The notes beneath the pieces were generated by a model that worked only from the letters and a program-made list of their open reading frames with translations, was not told the origin of the DNA and made no database searches. Of a stretch of 64,000 nt of DNA, positions 53,206 through 63,540 are shown one piece after another. Source of the stretch: Anastrepha obliqua (Eukaryota > Arthropoda > Insecta > Diptera > Tephritidae); the NCBI RefSeq assembly GCF_027943255.1, contig NC_072893.1, positions 43,298,001 to 43,362,000 on the forward strand. The letters run 5' to 3'. The translations under genes and the position numbers were made by a program. Each line of letters opens with the position of its first letter. Within the stretch, counting starts at the first letter, position 1.

Positions 53206-55190
53206 TAATTTGATGATTTTGCACATTTTTTCCATATAAAAAATGCTATTGGGTGGGGAAAATTATAAAACAAGCAACTTAAACTTTTATTTCGTTTTAC
53301 TAAAATTTACTAAGCTATAAAACTGTATACCAAAAAGATTTCCAGAAATTCCAGAAGAGAAATGGAAAATGTTTTGGATTTTTCTCATTTTTGTATAAAA
53401 TTTTAAGATAGTACTTACATGGGTTTTGTTAAATAATGAACCATGCTTTTATGCAAAAATAACGTAAAGATGAAACCATAAAGTAAGAAAAATATTCAAA
53501 ACGGCTTAAAATGTTGAGGTGCCACTATTTTTTCCGGGTCGCACATAGATACTCGAAAAAATTTTCCGAAAATATTAGTGCAAACAAATGGCTTTGGTGC
53601 CATTTTAAAAATATTTCTTCACACATTTCACATATTAAAAAACACTCATTCTCACCTGGAACTCTCATCTGACTGCTATTATCTTTGAGGCGGCACGAGC
53701 TTCTTTCCACACCTTTTAAAAAACATTGGGCCTACTTTTGACCTTTAACTAGCAGTCTAAAACCGCCTTTGGAGTGCTGGCCTGAAGTTAAGCAACGAAG
53801 ATAAATCTTCATCATCATCATTGTTTGCTTGAATCCCCAACAACACCTACGCAGCATCTCGCCAGATTACTGGATAACGCCTTCATCTGCTTCCAGCTTA
53901 ATCCTAGCAGAGCCTCCTCGCGATTCACAGTTCATTCCAGGTTTCCCTTGGGCTGCCAGGCGCTCTTCCTCTCGCTCAGGCACTCTTCCACTTGCATTTG
54001 TGTCTTCGAATCCTTATGTCTAGCGACTCTATGCTAAAGCTTTTTGGAGCAATTCCTTGTTTGTCATTATTTTTGACCAGCAAATTCGGAATATAATTCT
54101 TAGACAGCGGTTGATAAAAACTTATAAGCGACTGGTTATAGCGATGGTGATTTTCCAGGTAGATTTTCCAGAGACTTCAAGAGCTTAATCTGTAACTGGG
54201 ACTCGGGTTGCTGTTTCGCCATATAAAGTATAGCATCAAAAATGCCCCTTTGGCAGGGAAGCGTATGTCTACAGCCGCGCCACCACCCGAGGCAGCATTC
54301 ATTCTCGTAGAAATGACTTACTTGGTGAGGTGATCTACGAACTGCGTCGAATTTCTTCAAAAGAATGGAATCAGTGAGCAGTCAAATCCGTCTGTATGTG
54401 CCGTAATAGACAGAAATTGGAAAGTAAGATAGCTGATAAGTACGGAAAGTCAAGCGATCTTAGGTTGGGTCTAATTTTCTTACCAGTTATAGCCGATACC
54501 CATCCTCAATAATGATTTCAACGAGTATTACCTCCAGTACTGCATCTTCAAACTTGCCTGGATGCCCAGGATTTTCCTAAATATAAACTTTTTTGAAGTA
54601 CTCAAACTATGGGACACACATAATATAGATAGAACGTCGATCAGCATAAGTCTCTATAAGAATTTGATGACTTCACCGTGCGACAAAAATTAATTTTTTC
54701 CGGTTTTTCCATGAAAAAGTTCATATGCATGTAAATCTATTAAATTTATATATAAACTAATTTATTTTAATATCAGGACATATCCTCTTTCTTTTGATTT
54801 CGATAATAATATCGTAGATTTAGTAAAATTATTTAAAACAATTTTTTGAAAATTTTGTACTTTGGAAGTTTAAAGCCCTTTAAAAAAACTAAATTGATGA
54901 GGAAATGAAAAACTAAGTACGCAGATTAATATACAAAATCAATAGTTTCGCGTGTATATGAAATTTTTTCGGAATAACTTTTACTACCGCGCTGAAAATT
55001 AAAGAATGCCACGCGTTTAGAAATGTATTTTTTTTAGTAAATTAAAATTAACACCTTGAATGAGAAAATTCGCTTCGCTGAATCCTCAACTACAGTAGAT
55101 ATTTGCATCGCAGAAAAAGAATTTTAGGAAAAAATGTCTACGATTAGTAAACTTTTTTCAGAGCAAGACTTTTCGTGATAGTTTGTTTGC
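53206..55190. other. No gene seen
   Basis: Frames at 53525 (-), 53825 (+) and 54136 (-) have no motif I recognise. A TCATCATCATCAT patch lies at 53808. Possibly unique DNA or very old transposon sequence. Confidence 0.45.
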
Positions 55191-55193
55191 ATA

Positions 55194-55678
55194 CCTTCTA
55201 CTCAAATATGAACGAGGCGGTATCAATAAAACGGTCCGCGGATGACATATGGCAAAAATAAATTTTTTGTTTTTTGGTAGGACTGTTATAAGCTTACATG
55301 GCAAATTTCAGCGTGAATGCACCAGCTCACACATCACGTCTTGTTCGCGATTATTTGAACAAAAATAATGTTAATATCGTTCCGCAAGCACCGTATTTGC
55401 CTGATATGGCTCCATGTCACTTTTTCCTGTTTCCCAAGCTCAAGTTGCCGCTCCGTGGAAAACATTTTGAGACAATTGAAGTCATAAAAGAGAATTCGAA
55501 GAACACATTCGAGCTTGACTTGTTTACAGTAGCACAGAAAACAAACTGTGACATATCACGCTGAAATTTGCCATGTAAGCTTATAACAGTCCTACCAAAA
55601 AACAAAAAATTTGTTTTTGCCATATGTCATCCGCGGACCGTTTTATTGATACCGTCTGGTTCATATTTGAGTAGAAGG
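55194..55678 (+). mobile_element. Foldback element: 123-bp inverted arms around a mariner core
   Basis: The arms 55194-55316 and 55556-55678 are inverse copies with three mismatches that I can count, starting CCTTCTACTCAAATATGAAC. TA flanks both (55192-55193, 55679-55680). The 239-bp centre contains VNAPAHTSRLVRDYLNKNNV, NIVPQAPYLPDMAPCHFFLF and KLKLPLRGKHFETIEV: the region after the second catalytic Asp of a mariner transposase, with the third Asp changed to His (APCHFFLF for APCDFFLF). It cannot encode transposase. As RNA it would fold into a 123-bp hairpin. Confidence 0.88.
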
Positions 55679-55734
55679 TATAATTAACCCAGATAGAAGT
55701 TTAAATGAAATTTTTTTAGTTATATTCAGTATTG

Positions 55735-57165
55735 GAAATCATAGCACAGGTTTTCGAAGAGAAATGCTATTTTTATTTTTTAATTTAAGTTATAAATAAA
55801 ATTATAATTTTATTTTTACTTTTGAGGGAAAACACATTTATATAAATAAAATATATAAGCACAAGTTTTAATCAATTTATTAAAAACCTTTGGGAAAATA
55901 TTGTATTTTTTTTTGAATTATTTTTTAGATGTTTTTTATTTCTCCGTTACGATTTAGGCCAAAAATTATTCAGAAAAATATTTGCGAAATGTTGCTTTTA
56001 ACATAAAATTTTCGTTTTACATTTTTTTTGAAAGAAATATATGTATTTGTATAAATAAATTATTTGAAATTTTTTTTTTTAATTTGTTAAAAAATGTATA
56101 TATGTACGTGTTTTCGAAGGAGATGTTGTTTTTTAAATCAATTTTTTTTATTTTTTACGAAAAAAATATATTTAAACATAAAGGGTGGTTAAGTTTCAAG
56201 GGCCGGTGTTGATTTTGAATACAAAAAATTTTTTTTAGTAAATTATTGTCATTTCTCTTTTCTCTCATCCTTTAGCTCTTCAAGTATACCTTTTCCTTCA
56301 AATAACCCCAAAGGAAGAAGTCCAACGGTGTCAAATCACATGATCTTGGCGGCCAATTCACATATCCGCGACGTGCGATTATTCGGGCAAAAGAGCCATT
56401 GTTTCGTTAGCTGTGTGACAAGTGGCACCGTCCTGTTGAAACCACATATCGTCCACATTCATATCTTTCAATTCGGGCCATAAAAAGTTCGTTATCATCT
56501 CACGATAGCGAACACTATTCACAGTAACTGCCTGACCAGCCTCGTTTTGGAAAAAGTACGGCCAAATGATGCCGCCGGCCCATAAACCGTATCAAAGAGT
56601 CACTCTTTGTGGGTGCATTGGTTTTTCGGCAATCACTCTTGAACTATCATTCGCCCAAATGCGGCAATTCTGCTTATTGACGAATCCACTGAGATGAAAA
56701 TGTGCCTCATCACTGAAGATGATTTTCTTCGAAAATTGGTCATTCACTGTTGCCATTTCCTGCCACCATTCTGACCATTGACGACGCTTAAAATTGATTG
56801 TGTATCTTTCTATGGTTTAAGTTGAATTAGTCTGAAATTGAAAAATGTCAAATTAAATGCAGAAAAAAACTTGACGTTTAGGTGTGGTTCACATTCAACA
56901 TCGGGCCTTGAAATCTAATCACCCTTTATAAATAAATTATGAAAAAAAAATTTGAATTAATGTGTCAAACAGTTTTTATAGATACATGCTTTCAAGCGAC
57001 ATGCTTTTTTTTGTAACATAAAATTTAATTTTTTTTGTATATATTTTAGGAAAAAGTATATTTATGTAAATTAATTATTTGGGAGAAAGTTTATATTAGA
57101 TTTGTTGAAAAACTTTCGGGAAAGTAGTTTTTTCGGATTTTTCGAAATGTGTTTTTTTAATTGTT
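55735..57165. repeat. Degenerate AT-rich tandem array, split by a DD41D element
   Basis: Recurring blocks combine a TATAAATAAATTAT-type core, AATTTGTTAAAAA and TTTTCG(G/A)(G/A)GA(A/G)A(G/T)...TTTTTT, at irregular intervals of about 80-140 bp. They are seen at about 55750, 55890, 55980 and 56110 and, beyond the insertion at 56181-56926, at about 56990 and 57115. No coding content. Confidence 0.5.
56181..56926 (-). mobile_element. Deleted DD41D element, AAGGGTGGTTAA family, copy 1 (746 bp)
   Basis: The ends AAGGGTGGTTAAGTTTCAAG (56181) and, as reverse complement, AAGGGTGATTAGATTTCAAG (ending at 56926) lie between TA dinucleotides. The minus strand gives IIFSDEAHFHLSGFVNKQNC (first Asp), NVDDMWFQQDGATCHTANET (second Asp) and then a frameshifted third-Asp region. 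Just before the first Asp it keeps QFSKK, so its N-terminal deletion differs from the deletion shared by the two later copies. Confidence 0.85.
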
Positions 57166-57172
57166 TTATATA

Positions 57173-58294
57173 CGAGGGGACTCAATAAATGCGCGTGTTA
57201 GAAATCAATACACCTTTTTTCAAACAATTTATTTTTTAGTTTTTAACCTTTTTGCCCTTCTAGAAAAATACACTTCTCCCAATGCTACGGCCACTATTTT
57301 AACCCTCCCTAAAAATAGGATTTGTCGAAATACGCCTCTGTCTCGGCGATGAGTTTCTCGTTTGCGCTAAATATTTTTCCGGCGCGCCCCTTCTTCATGT
57401 TAGGGAACAAGAAAAAGTTGCAGGAAGCCAGATGGGGTGAGTACGCCAAATGCGGCCGTGCCTCCTTCAATTTTTTGTGGAAGCAGTCCAATAACTCACT
57501 GTAGTATTGTCCAGTGATCGTTCTTCCTTTTTCTAAATTATCCAGGAGGATGACGCCGTTTGCATCCTAAAAAATCGTCGCCATGACCTCTCCGGCCGAT
57601 GGCACTGTCTTCGCCTTCTTTCAGATTCGCGGTAGAAATCCATTGTTTTGATTGTTGCTTAGCTTCTGGCGTGTAAAGATGAATTCAGGTTTCATCAACG
57701 GTGACAAATCGACGCAAAAATTGCTTCTGAGCTCGCTTAAATTGCTCCAAATACTGCTTCGAAATTAACAGCCGCATCCGCCGAGCAGTTGCAGCATCCA
57801 TCGGGCCGACAATGTTTTCATCGCCAATTTATCATGAAAATATTAATTACCATTCTGGTCGACACACCTATAGCCTATGTCCTTTCGCGCACTTTCGTTC
57901 GTCGATCAGCGAGAATCATGTCGTGGACTTTTTTGAATGATTTCCTCGGTAACCACGACGGCCGGGCGTCCTGGTGCAATACCTAACTGTGATCATAGAT
58001 GGCGAAGCGTCCCCATAGACAGCATTCAACTTTGCTTTTATCTCTTCGCATTTTTTCCATCAAAAAACAAGAAATGAATTACCAAACGATACTGCTCTTC
58101 TTCCATCTTAGCGAAAATCACGAAACACTTACTTAAATAGCTGCCTTGAATAGCTTCCTTATCCAAACAAATTATCAATCAGTCTGAAATTTGGTTTGCC
58201 GTCGGTAGATAGACGACATCGCACGATGCTAATACCAACTTTCTTCAGGAACGCCCTCTGTCATCAAACTCGGGTACTCATTTAACCGCCCTCG
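57173..58294 (-). mobile_element. mariner element with deleted transposase (1,122 bp)
   Basis: The left end CGAGGGGACTCAATAAATGC (57173) and the right end, as reverse complement CGAGGGCGGTTAAATGAGTA (58294), have TA outside. The minus strand carries a mariner gene in pieces: KSFKKVHDMILADRRTKVRE, IGVSTRMVIN, TMDFYRESERRR, and from 57491 FHKKLKEARPHLAYSPHLAS then CNFFLFPNMKKG and NEKLIAETEAYFDKSYF. The second catalytic Asp block is deleted between RPHLA and YSPHLA, and the third Asp is Asn (SCNFFLFP). Multiple stops. Confidence 0.8.
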
Positions 58295-58296
58295 TA

Positions 58297-60115
58297 CATT
58301 GCTTAGACTATGCCCTGTAACCTCTGAAAGTTCCATAACGAACTTCTTCAACAGTTTCGAGATATAATTAAATACGCACAGTGTCTTAGTGAAATATACT
58401 GCACAAATGGAACATCATTAATATTATTTAAAAAGTATCCCGTTCTGAAAAATTAAAAAAAAAAAGATTTAATTCTATAAAAATACCTAAATTACTTCAC
58501 GTTAAAAATTCAATACCTACCTATAGAATAACTTTCAATACTGACTTCTTCTTTTTCTCAAAATGACTAAAACCAAAAGAAAATTTCTCTATAAGCAAAC
58601 TCACTTCCACATTACTTTCCTATTGTTAATGTTCGTCTAGCTACCTTTAATCCTTGAAAAATGGCAACAAAATGCTTCCCATTTAAAATGCATTAACCCT
58701 AAAATGGGCTTTTGTTTCTCGATTTCTTCGGTTTAATTTCATCATCGCATCTTACAGCCATTCACCAAATTATGCTTCGTCCTTGAGAGCCTTCCAAAAA
58801 TCCCAAGCAAAGAGAAACGCGCTGCATATTTCACACATAAACTGGCACAGACCACGAAGTATTTTCGTATGTAATCGAATAACTGGCATGAAACAATGCC
58901 AACTACATCACACACAAACAATAACAACCACAATCGGAAAAATCCAACACGACAGCAATTGATTGCCATAGTTTCGATGTTGTTGGGTGTAGGTTTAGTA
59001 ATTGAACGACATCCATTTGGTATGAAAAATGCTCACCGCATCGAGGAGGGCGAAAGTTTGGTAAAAGCCTCAATATCAAATGCCAAATGTTGAAGTGTAC
59101 GATATGTAAACCACAACAACAACAACAACAGCAGCAAGAACGATACGTTTGGACCTTAGAGCGGCAGCGATATGTGAGGCATAGCCATGCCGCAAGTACC
59201 ATTTATGTCAAAATGCCGAAATGCCAAACCAGCAGATACAAATAAGAAGCCCTACATGTGTATGTGTACATGTGTGTGTGCGTGTATGCACTTGCATGGA
59301 AAATCATTTTAACTTTCAGTTGCTGGCGAATGTTTTACGATTGTTTTGAGCTGCCAACAAAAAGTCGCATTCAATTATTATTTTTTTTTCATATCGTTTT
59401 CCACTGAAAGTTTTGACTTAAATGAATGGCATTTCATCAATTTGCAACTGTTGAGTAGACTGGCATTGCGAGTTGTTTACTTTTTTCCAAAACTTTTGCT
59501 TTATTTAAGTCTTTATGCGAATGTGTGTGTGTGTGGGGGCTTTCTACTATCCTTGATGGAACGGCTGAACGAACTAGCGAAACAAATTACCAGTTCAGAA
59601 CTGGGAGCGAAACGGCACATTCGCGAACCTATCACTTACTGGCGATGTCACATAAAATTACCTAAGTTACGTTAGACGTAAGAGCGCAATGCGACTGTGA
59701 CAAACAAAAGTTGCCGAATTGCTGTTAGTTTAAGTCACAAGGTATTTTAAGTCGCAGTAGGCTTTAAATTACAGTTTCAGGCAAGTTACGTATCTACACA
59801 AAAAAAGTCTTGAGAAATGTTAGGCTTTACCACTTTATAACCAGTAAGGGTTAGCCCTGTTATTTGACTCTCATAATATTTTGATGCATCTTTAACCTTT
59901 TGAAAAGTTCTTTCATTTCCTTCTACGAAAATCTATCCATATGCATCCATGCCCCGTTTAGCTACGCGCTGGGCTTGACAGCGTTTCGTAAGGTTCTAAG
60001 GTTCTTAAAGGCACCTGATTATTCCAAATGATATTTAGCCAGTAACCATTGGGCTTATTTGCAGATTTTCGGGAGTCCTTCAATAATGAAAAATTGAAGA
60101 ACGAACACTATGTTG
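58297..60115. other. No gene seen
   Basis: Short AACAACAAC/CAGCAG microsatellite at 59115-59136 and TGTGTGTGTG runs at 59265-59285 and 59525. The frames on either strand have no domain I know. Possibly unique host DNA. Confidence 0.5.
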
Positions 60116-60120
60116 ACTAA

Positions 60121-60450
60121 AGTAAAGTAAAGTAAAGTAAAGTAAAGTAAAGTAAAGTAAAGTAAAGTAAAGTAAAGTAAAGTAAAGTAAAGTAAAGTAA
60201 AGTAAAGTAAAGTAAAGTAAAGTAAAGTAAAGTAAAGTAAAGTAAAGTAAAGTAAAGTAAAGTAAAGTAAAGTAAAGTAAAGTAAAGTAAAGTAAAGTAA
60301 AGTAAAGTAAAGTAAAGTAAAGTAAAGTAAAGTAAAGTAAAGTAAAGTAAAGTAAAGTAAAGTAAAGTAAAGTAAAGTAAAGTAAAGTAAAGTAAAGTAA
60401 AGTAAAGTAAAGTAAAGTAAAGTAAAGTAAAGTAAAGTAAAGTAAAGTAA
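60121..60450. repeat. Pure (AGTAA)66 array
   Basis: Sixty-six consecutive AGTAA units without a single interruption, 330 bp. The partial unit CTAA precedes them and AGGG ends them. The long minus-strand frame across it (a repeated YFTLL) is an artefact of the array having no stop in that frame. Confidence 0.98.
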
Positions 60451-60499
60451 AGGGAAAATTACTTTTCTTCAAATCAAAGTAAAAAACGTGTAAAAAAAT

Positions 60500-61500
60500 A
60501 CAAAATTAAGAATCAATTGACTTTTGCTCGATATGACCCCCTTTTGCCCTGACTATGACCTTGAGACGGTTCTGAAACAATTCGTAAGCTGCCCGAATGT
60601 GACTTGCAGGTATTTTGGCCCACTCGCGGCCAATGGCGTTTTTCAGCGCCTCGAGACTGGTGTATTCTTTAGTTCGGATCTTGCTCTCCAAAATGGTCCA
60701 AAGTGAATAATCCATCGGGGTTGCGTGTAGTGAATTTGAGAGCTATTGTGTGGACGTTGTGAAGTTCGGAACATTGTTTTTTAGCCATTCTTGGGTCACT
60801 CGAGCTTACTCAGGCAGTGCTGAGTCCTGTTGAAACGTCCATTGTCTGCCACCGAAATGTTTGTCTGCCCACGGCTTCAAAGCAACCTTCAGAATACTTT
60901 CCCAATAATGTTTCGCATTTACCTTGACGCCAGGCTCGATGAAAACGATTGAGCGGTTACAGCGTCGCAAACAATTACCTGTGGCGGGTGCTGCCTCCTG
61001 GTGGCGAATCGATGACTCAAATTCTCTTATGAACGGCCGATCAAATATACCCTATCGTTTTGGGAGTTTACGAATTGCTCAATCTGAAAAATTTTCTTAT
61101 CAGAAAACTCACTGTTCAGAAATTGACCGCTTGATGCCAAGCGAAGCAACTCCTTCGCTCTCTCAAGTCTGACTCGTGCTGCTGCTTTGGTGTGAGATCA
61201 TGCGCCATTAGGATCTTGTAAGGCTTGACTTTGAAATTATTTTCCAGTATGCAGCTAAAGCTACGGTCAGATATTTTCAGTTCTTTCGCCATCTGATTGG
61301 CACTTCGATAGGGATTGCGTTAAAGTCGCTTCTTCATTTCTTGAACCATTTCACGTGACGTTGCAGTCTTTTGATGACCACCTCCATGACGTTTCGCTAT
61401 GCTACCAGTATCATTGTAACGAATAGCGGTGCGATAAACACAAACATTATTCACTTTAAAGTGCTCGAGCTCACGAATAATAACTGGCTGTGATTTTCAA
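60500..61500 (-). pseudogene. Tc1/mariner-type transposase, heavily damaged
   Basis: Minus strand from about 61490: VIIRELEHFKVNNVCVYRTA, GSIAKRHGGGHQKTATSREM, YRSANQMAKELKISDRSFSC and KVKPYKILMAHDLTPKQQHE form the helix-turn-helix part. After several stops come FRWQTMDVSTG-like remains of the core. The end, from 60715, is DYSLWTILESKIRTKEYTSL, LKNAIGREWAKIPASHIRAA and KVIVRAKGGHIEQK, the C-terminus after the third acidic residue. The family pattern is NPxDYSLWxxLExKV. Clean inverted ends were not found; the next element starts at 61509. Confidence 0.7.
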
Positions 61501-61508
61501 GCCAAATA

Positions 61509-62434
61509 AAGGGTGGTTAAGTTTTAAGGGCCGGTGTTGATATTGAATAAAATATAAGTTTTTTAGGAAATTATAGTCATTTTTCTTTATTATGATAATA
61601 CTGATATATATCAATTACGTCTAGAACAAAATATTGGCCAAATGGCCGCCGCGACCTCGGCAGCACAGCTCCATCCGATGGTCCGAATTTTCGATGACGC
61701 TGTGGCATAATTGAGGTTATATGCCGTTAATGTGTCGAATTATCTCATCCTTTAGCTCCTGAATTGTTGCTGGCTTATCGACGTACACCTTTTCTTTCAA
61801 ATAACCCCAAAGAAAGAAGTCCAACGGCGTCAAATCACATGATCTTGGCGGCCAAGTGACATCGCCGCGAAGTGAGATTATTCGGCCATAAAATTTTTCG
61901 CGCAAAAGAGCCATTGTTTCGTTAGCTGTGTGACAAGTGGCACCATCCTGTTGAAACCACATATCGTCCACATCCATATCTTCCAATTCGAGCCATAAAA
62001 AGTTCGTTATTGTCTCACGATAGCGACCACTATTCACAGTAACTGTGAGGCCTGACCGGCCTCATTTCGGAAAAAAATACGACCTAATGATGGCGCCGGC
62101 CCATAAACCGCACCAAACAGTCACTCTTTTTGGGTGCATTGGTTTTTCGGCAATCACTCTTGGATTATCATTCGCCCAAATGTGGCAATTCTGCTTATTG
62201 ACGAATCCACTGAGGTTAAATTGTGCCTCATCTCTGAAGATGATTTGGATTTTGATTTGAACGCCCGTTTTCATAATAAGCCTGAATAACTTTAACACGT
62301 TGGTCGATGGACGTTGGTCCATGGTTCAAATTGAATTGGTCTGAAATTGAAAAATGTCAAATAGAATGCAAAAAAAACTTGACGTTTAGGTGTGGTTCAG
62401 ATTCAACATCGGCCTTTGAAATTTAGCCACCCTT
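61509..62434 (-). mobile_element. Deleted DD41D element, AAGGGTGGTTAA family, copy 2 (926 bp)
   Basis: The ends AAGGGTGGTTAAGTTTTAAG (61509) and the inverse of AAGGGTGGCTAAATTTCAAA (ending at 62434) have TA outside. It is shorter than the 1.25-1.3 kb of full members because of an N-terminal deletion shared with copy 3. Confidence 0.88.
61717..62330 (-). pseudogene. DD41D transposase, catalytic core with N-terminal deletion
   Basis: From 62322: NVLKLFRLIMKTGVQIKIQI and IFRDEAQFNLSGFVNKQNCH (first Asp, with RDEAQF for SDEAHF), PMHPKRVTVWCGLWAGAI, then after a frameshift MNSGRYRETITNFLWLELED, DDMWFQQDGATCHTANETMA (second Asp) and WPPRSCDLTPLDFFLWGYLK (third, 41 residues later). The end is VYVDKPATIQELKDEIIRHI. 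In a neighbouring frame the N-terminus (QRVKVIQAYYENG) is still visible before the deletion joint. All three catalytic Asp survive, but the DNA-binding region does not. Confidence 0.82.
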
Positions 62435-62436
62435 TA

Positions 62437-63538
62437 CATACATTCCGATTTAACTAAAAGAACACCACTTCGTTTTCGATTTTGGGTTTCCTGCAGGGTA
62501 ACATCGACATTGTATGCTTCACCTTGAAACCATTGTTCAAAGTTTGGTGTTGAAAACAAAAATCCGGTATAAAAGAAATTTGATTTCGAATTGAGTTGAA
62601 TTGAATTGAGCAATTTTTCATGCAGTTCAATTTAACGAAATATTGATTAAGGATAAAAAGTTCGCAATTCAATGGTTACTTTTCAAGAACATTCGGCGGT
62701 ATTATTTCATGTAATATAAACAATTTATTTTCAAATCAAACATGAACACATACATGTGCAGGTGTGTGATGGTTCTATTACAATGCGTGTGCTGTCGCAA
62801 ATACTATTCGAGTGTTTACTTGCTAAATATGTTAATTTTCCAACAATGAACCACATATTGTTAGGGGTTAGAGTTTGAGGGTTAAAGTTGAAAAATTAAA
62901 TTAAGACAAACTCAACAGTTGTTGGCAGCAAGCAAACCGCCCTCAAAGCAATAATAATCTCTTTGGCTATTTGCATTTCAACAATTGAAAAGTGGAGCGC
63001 CTAACCTTTATGAGTGCCAGCATACGAGTACACCTCATCCACTCAGCTCCGCCTAGTTTCAGCTATTTTTGCCATTTTATACTGACCTTTTATAAATTGA
63101 GAGCTCGTAGTGTCTGTGTATACCTTTTGTGCGCATTTGCATAAACAGACAGCAAAGCAGTGCTAGGCTGCGTGAGACCCTTTCAAAGCAAAGTGTGGAT
63201 GGATAAAGTGGACTACAGTTCAGCAAGGATGTTATATTGATTGACGCACGCTTGTATTGCTTTGGAGGTGGTGATCAGGTCAGACCGGTACATATGGACG
63301 TGGCGCGGACTCGTGCTATTATGCAAATGCGTTAGCCAATAACTTTAGTGATGACGTAGAATTGTAGAGCCAGTTGCGTATTCGACGTATTAATGGCGGC
63401 TATGCTGGAGCTACTGAATTTTTAACGACACTGAAAGACCAAACTTGTTTAACTACACTGGCCTGCGGCTACTAAAATCAAATAGGAGGTGGGGCAATTA
63501 AATTATAACTCAGAATCAGGACATATTACATATAAATA
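62437..63538. other. No gene seen
   Basis: AT-rich with a GAATTGAATTGAG patch near 62595. No transposon motif, long frame or RNA gene. Possibly unique host DNA. Confidence 0.5.
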
Positions 63539-63540
63539 TA

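Noticed and set aside
53783..53800. Stretch GAAGTTAAGCAACG resembling the internal promoter region of 5S rRNA
   Set aside because: Only about 14 bases match; the flanks do not fit 5S rRNA.
60080..60472. 130-codon minus-strand frame made of repeated YFTLL
   Set aside because: It is the translation of the (AGTAA)n array; purity of the repeat, not coding, keeps it open.
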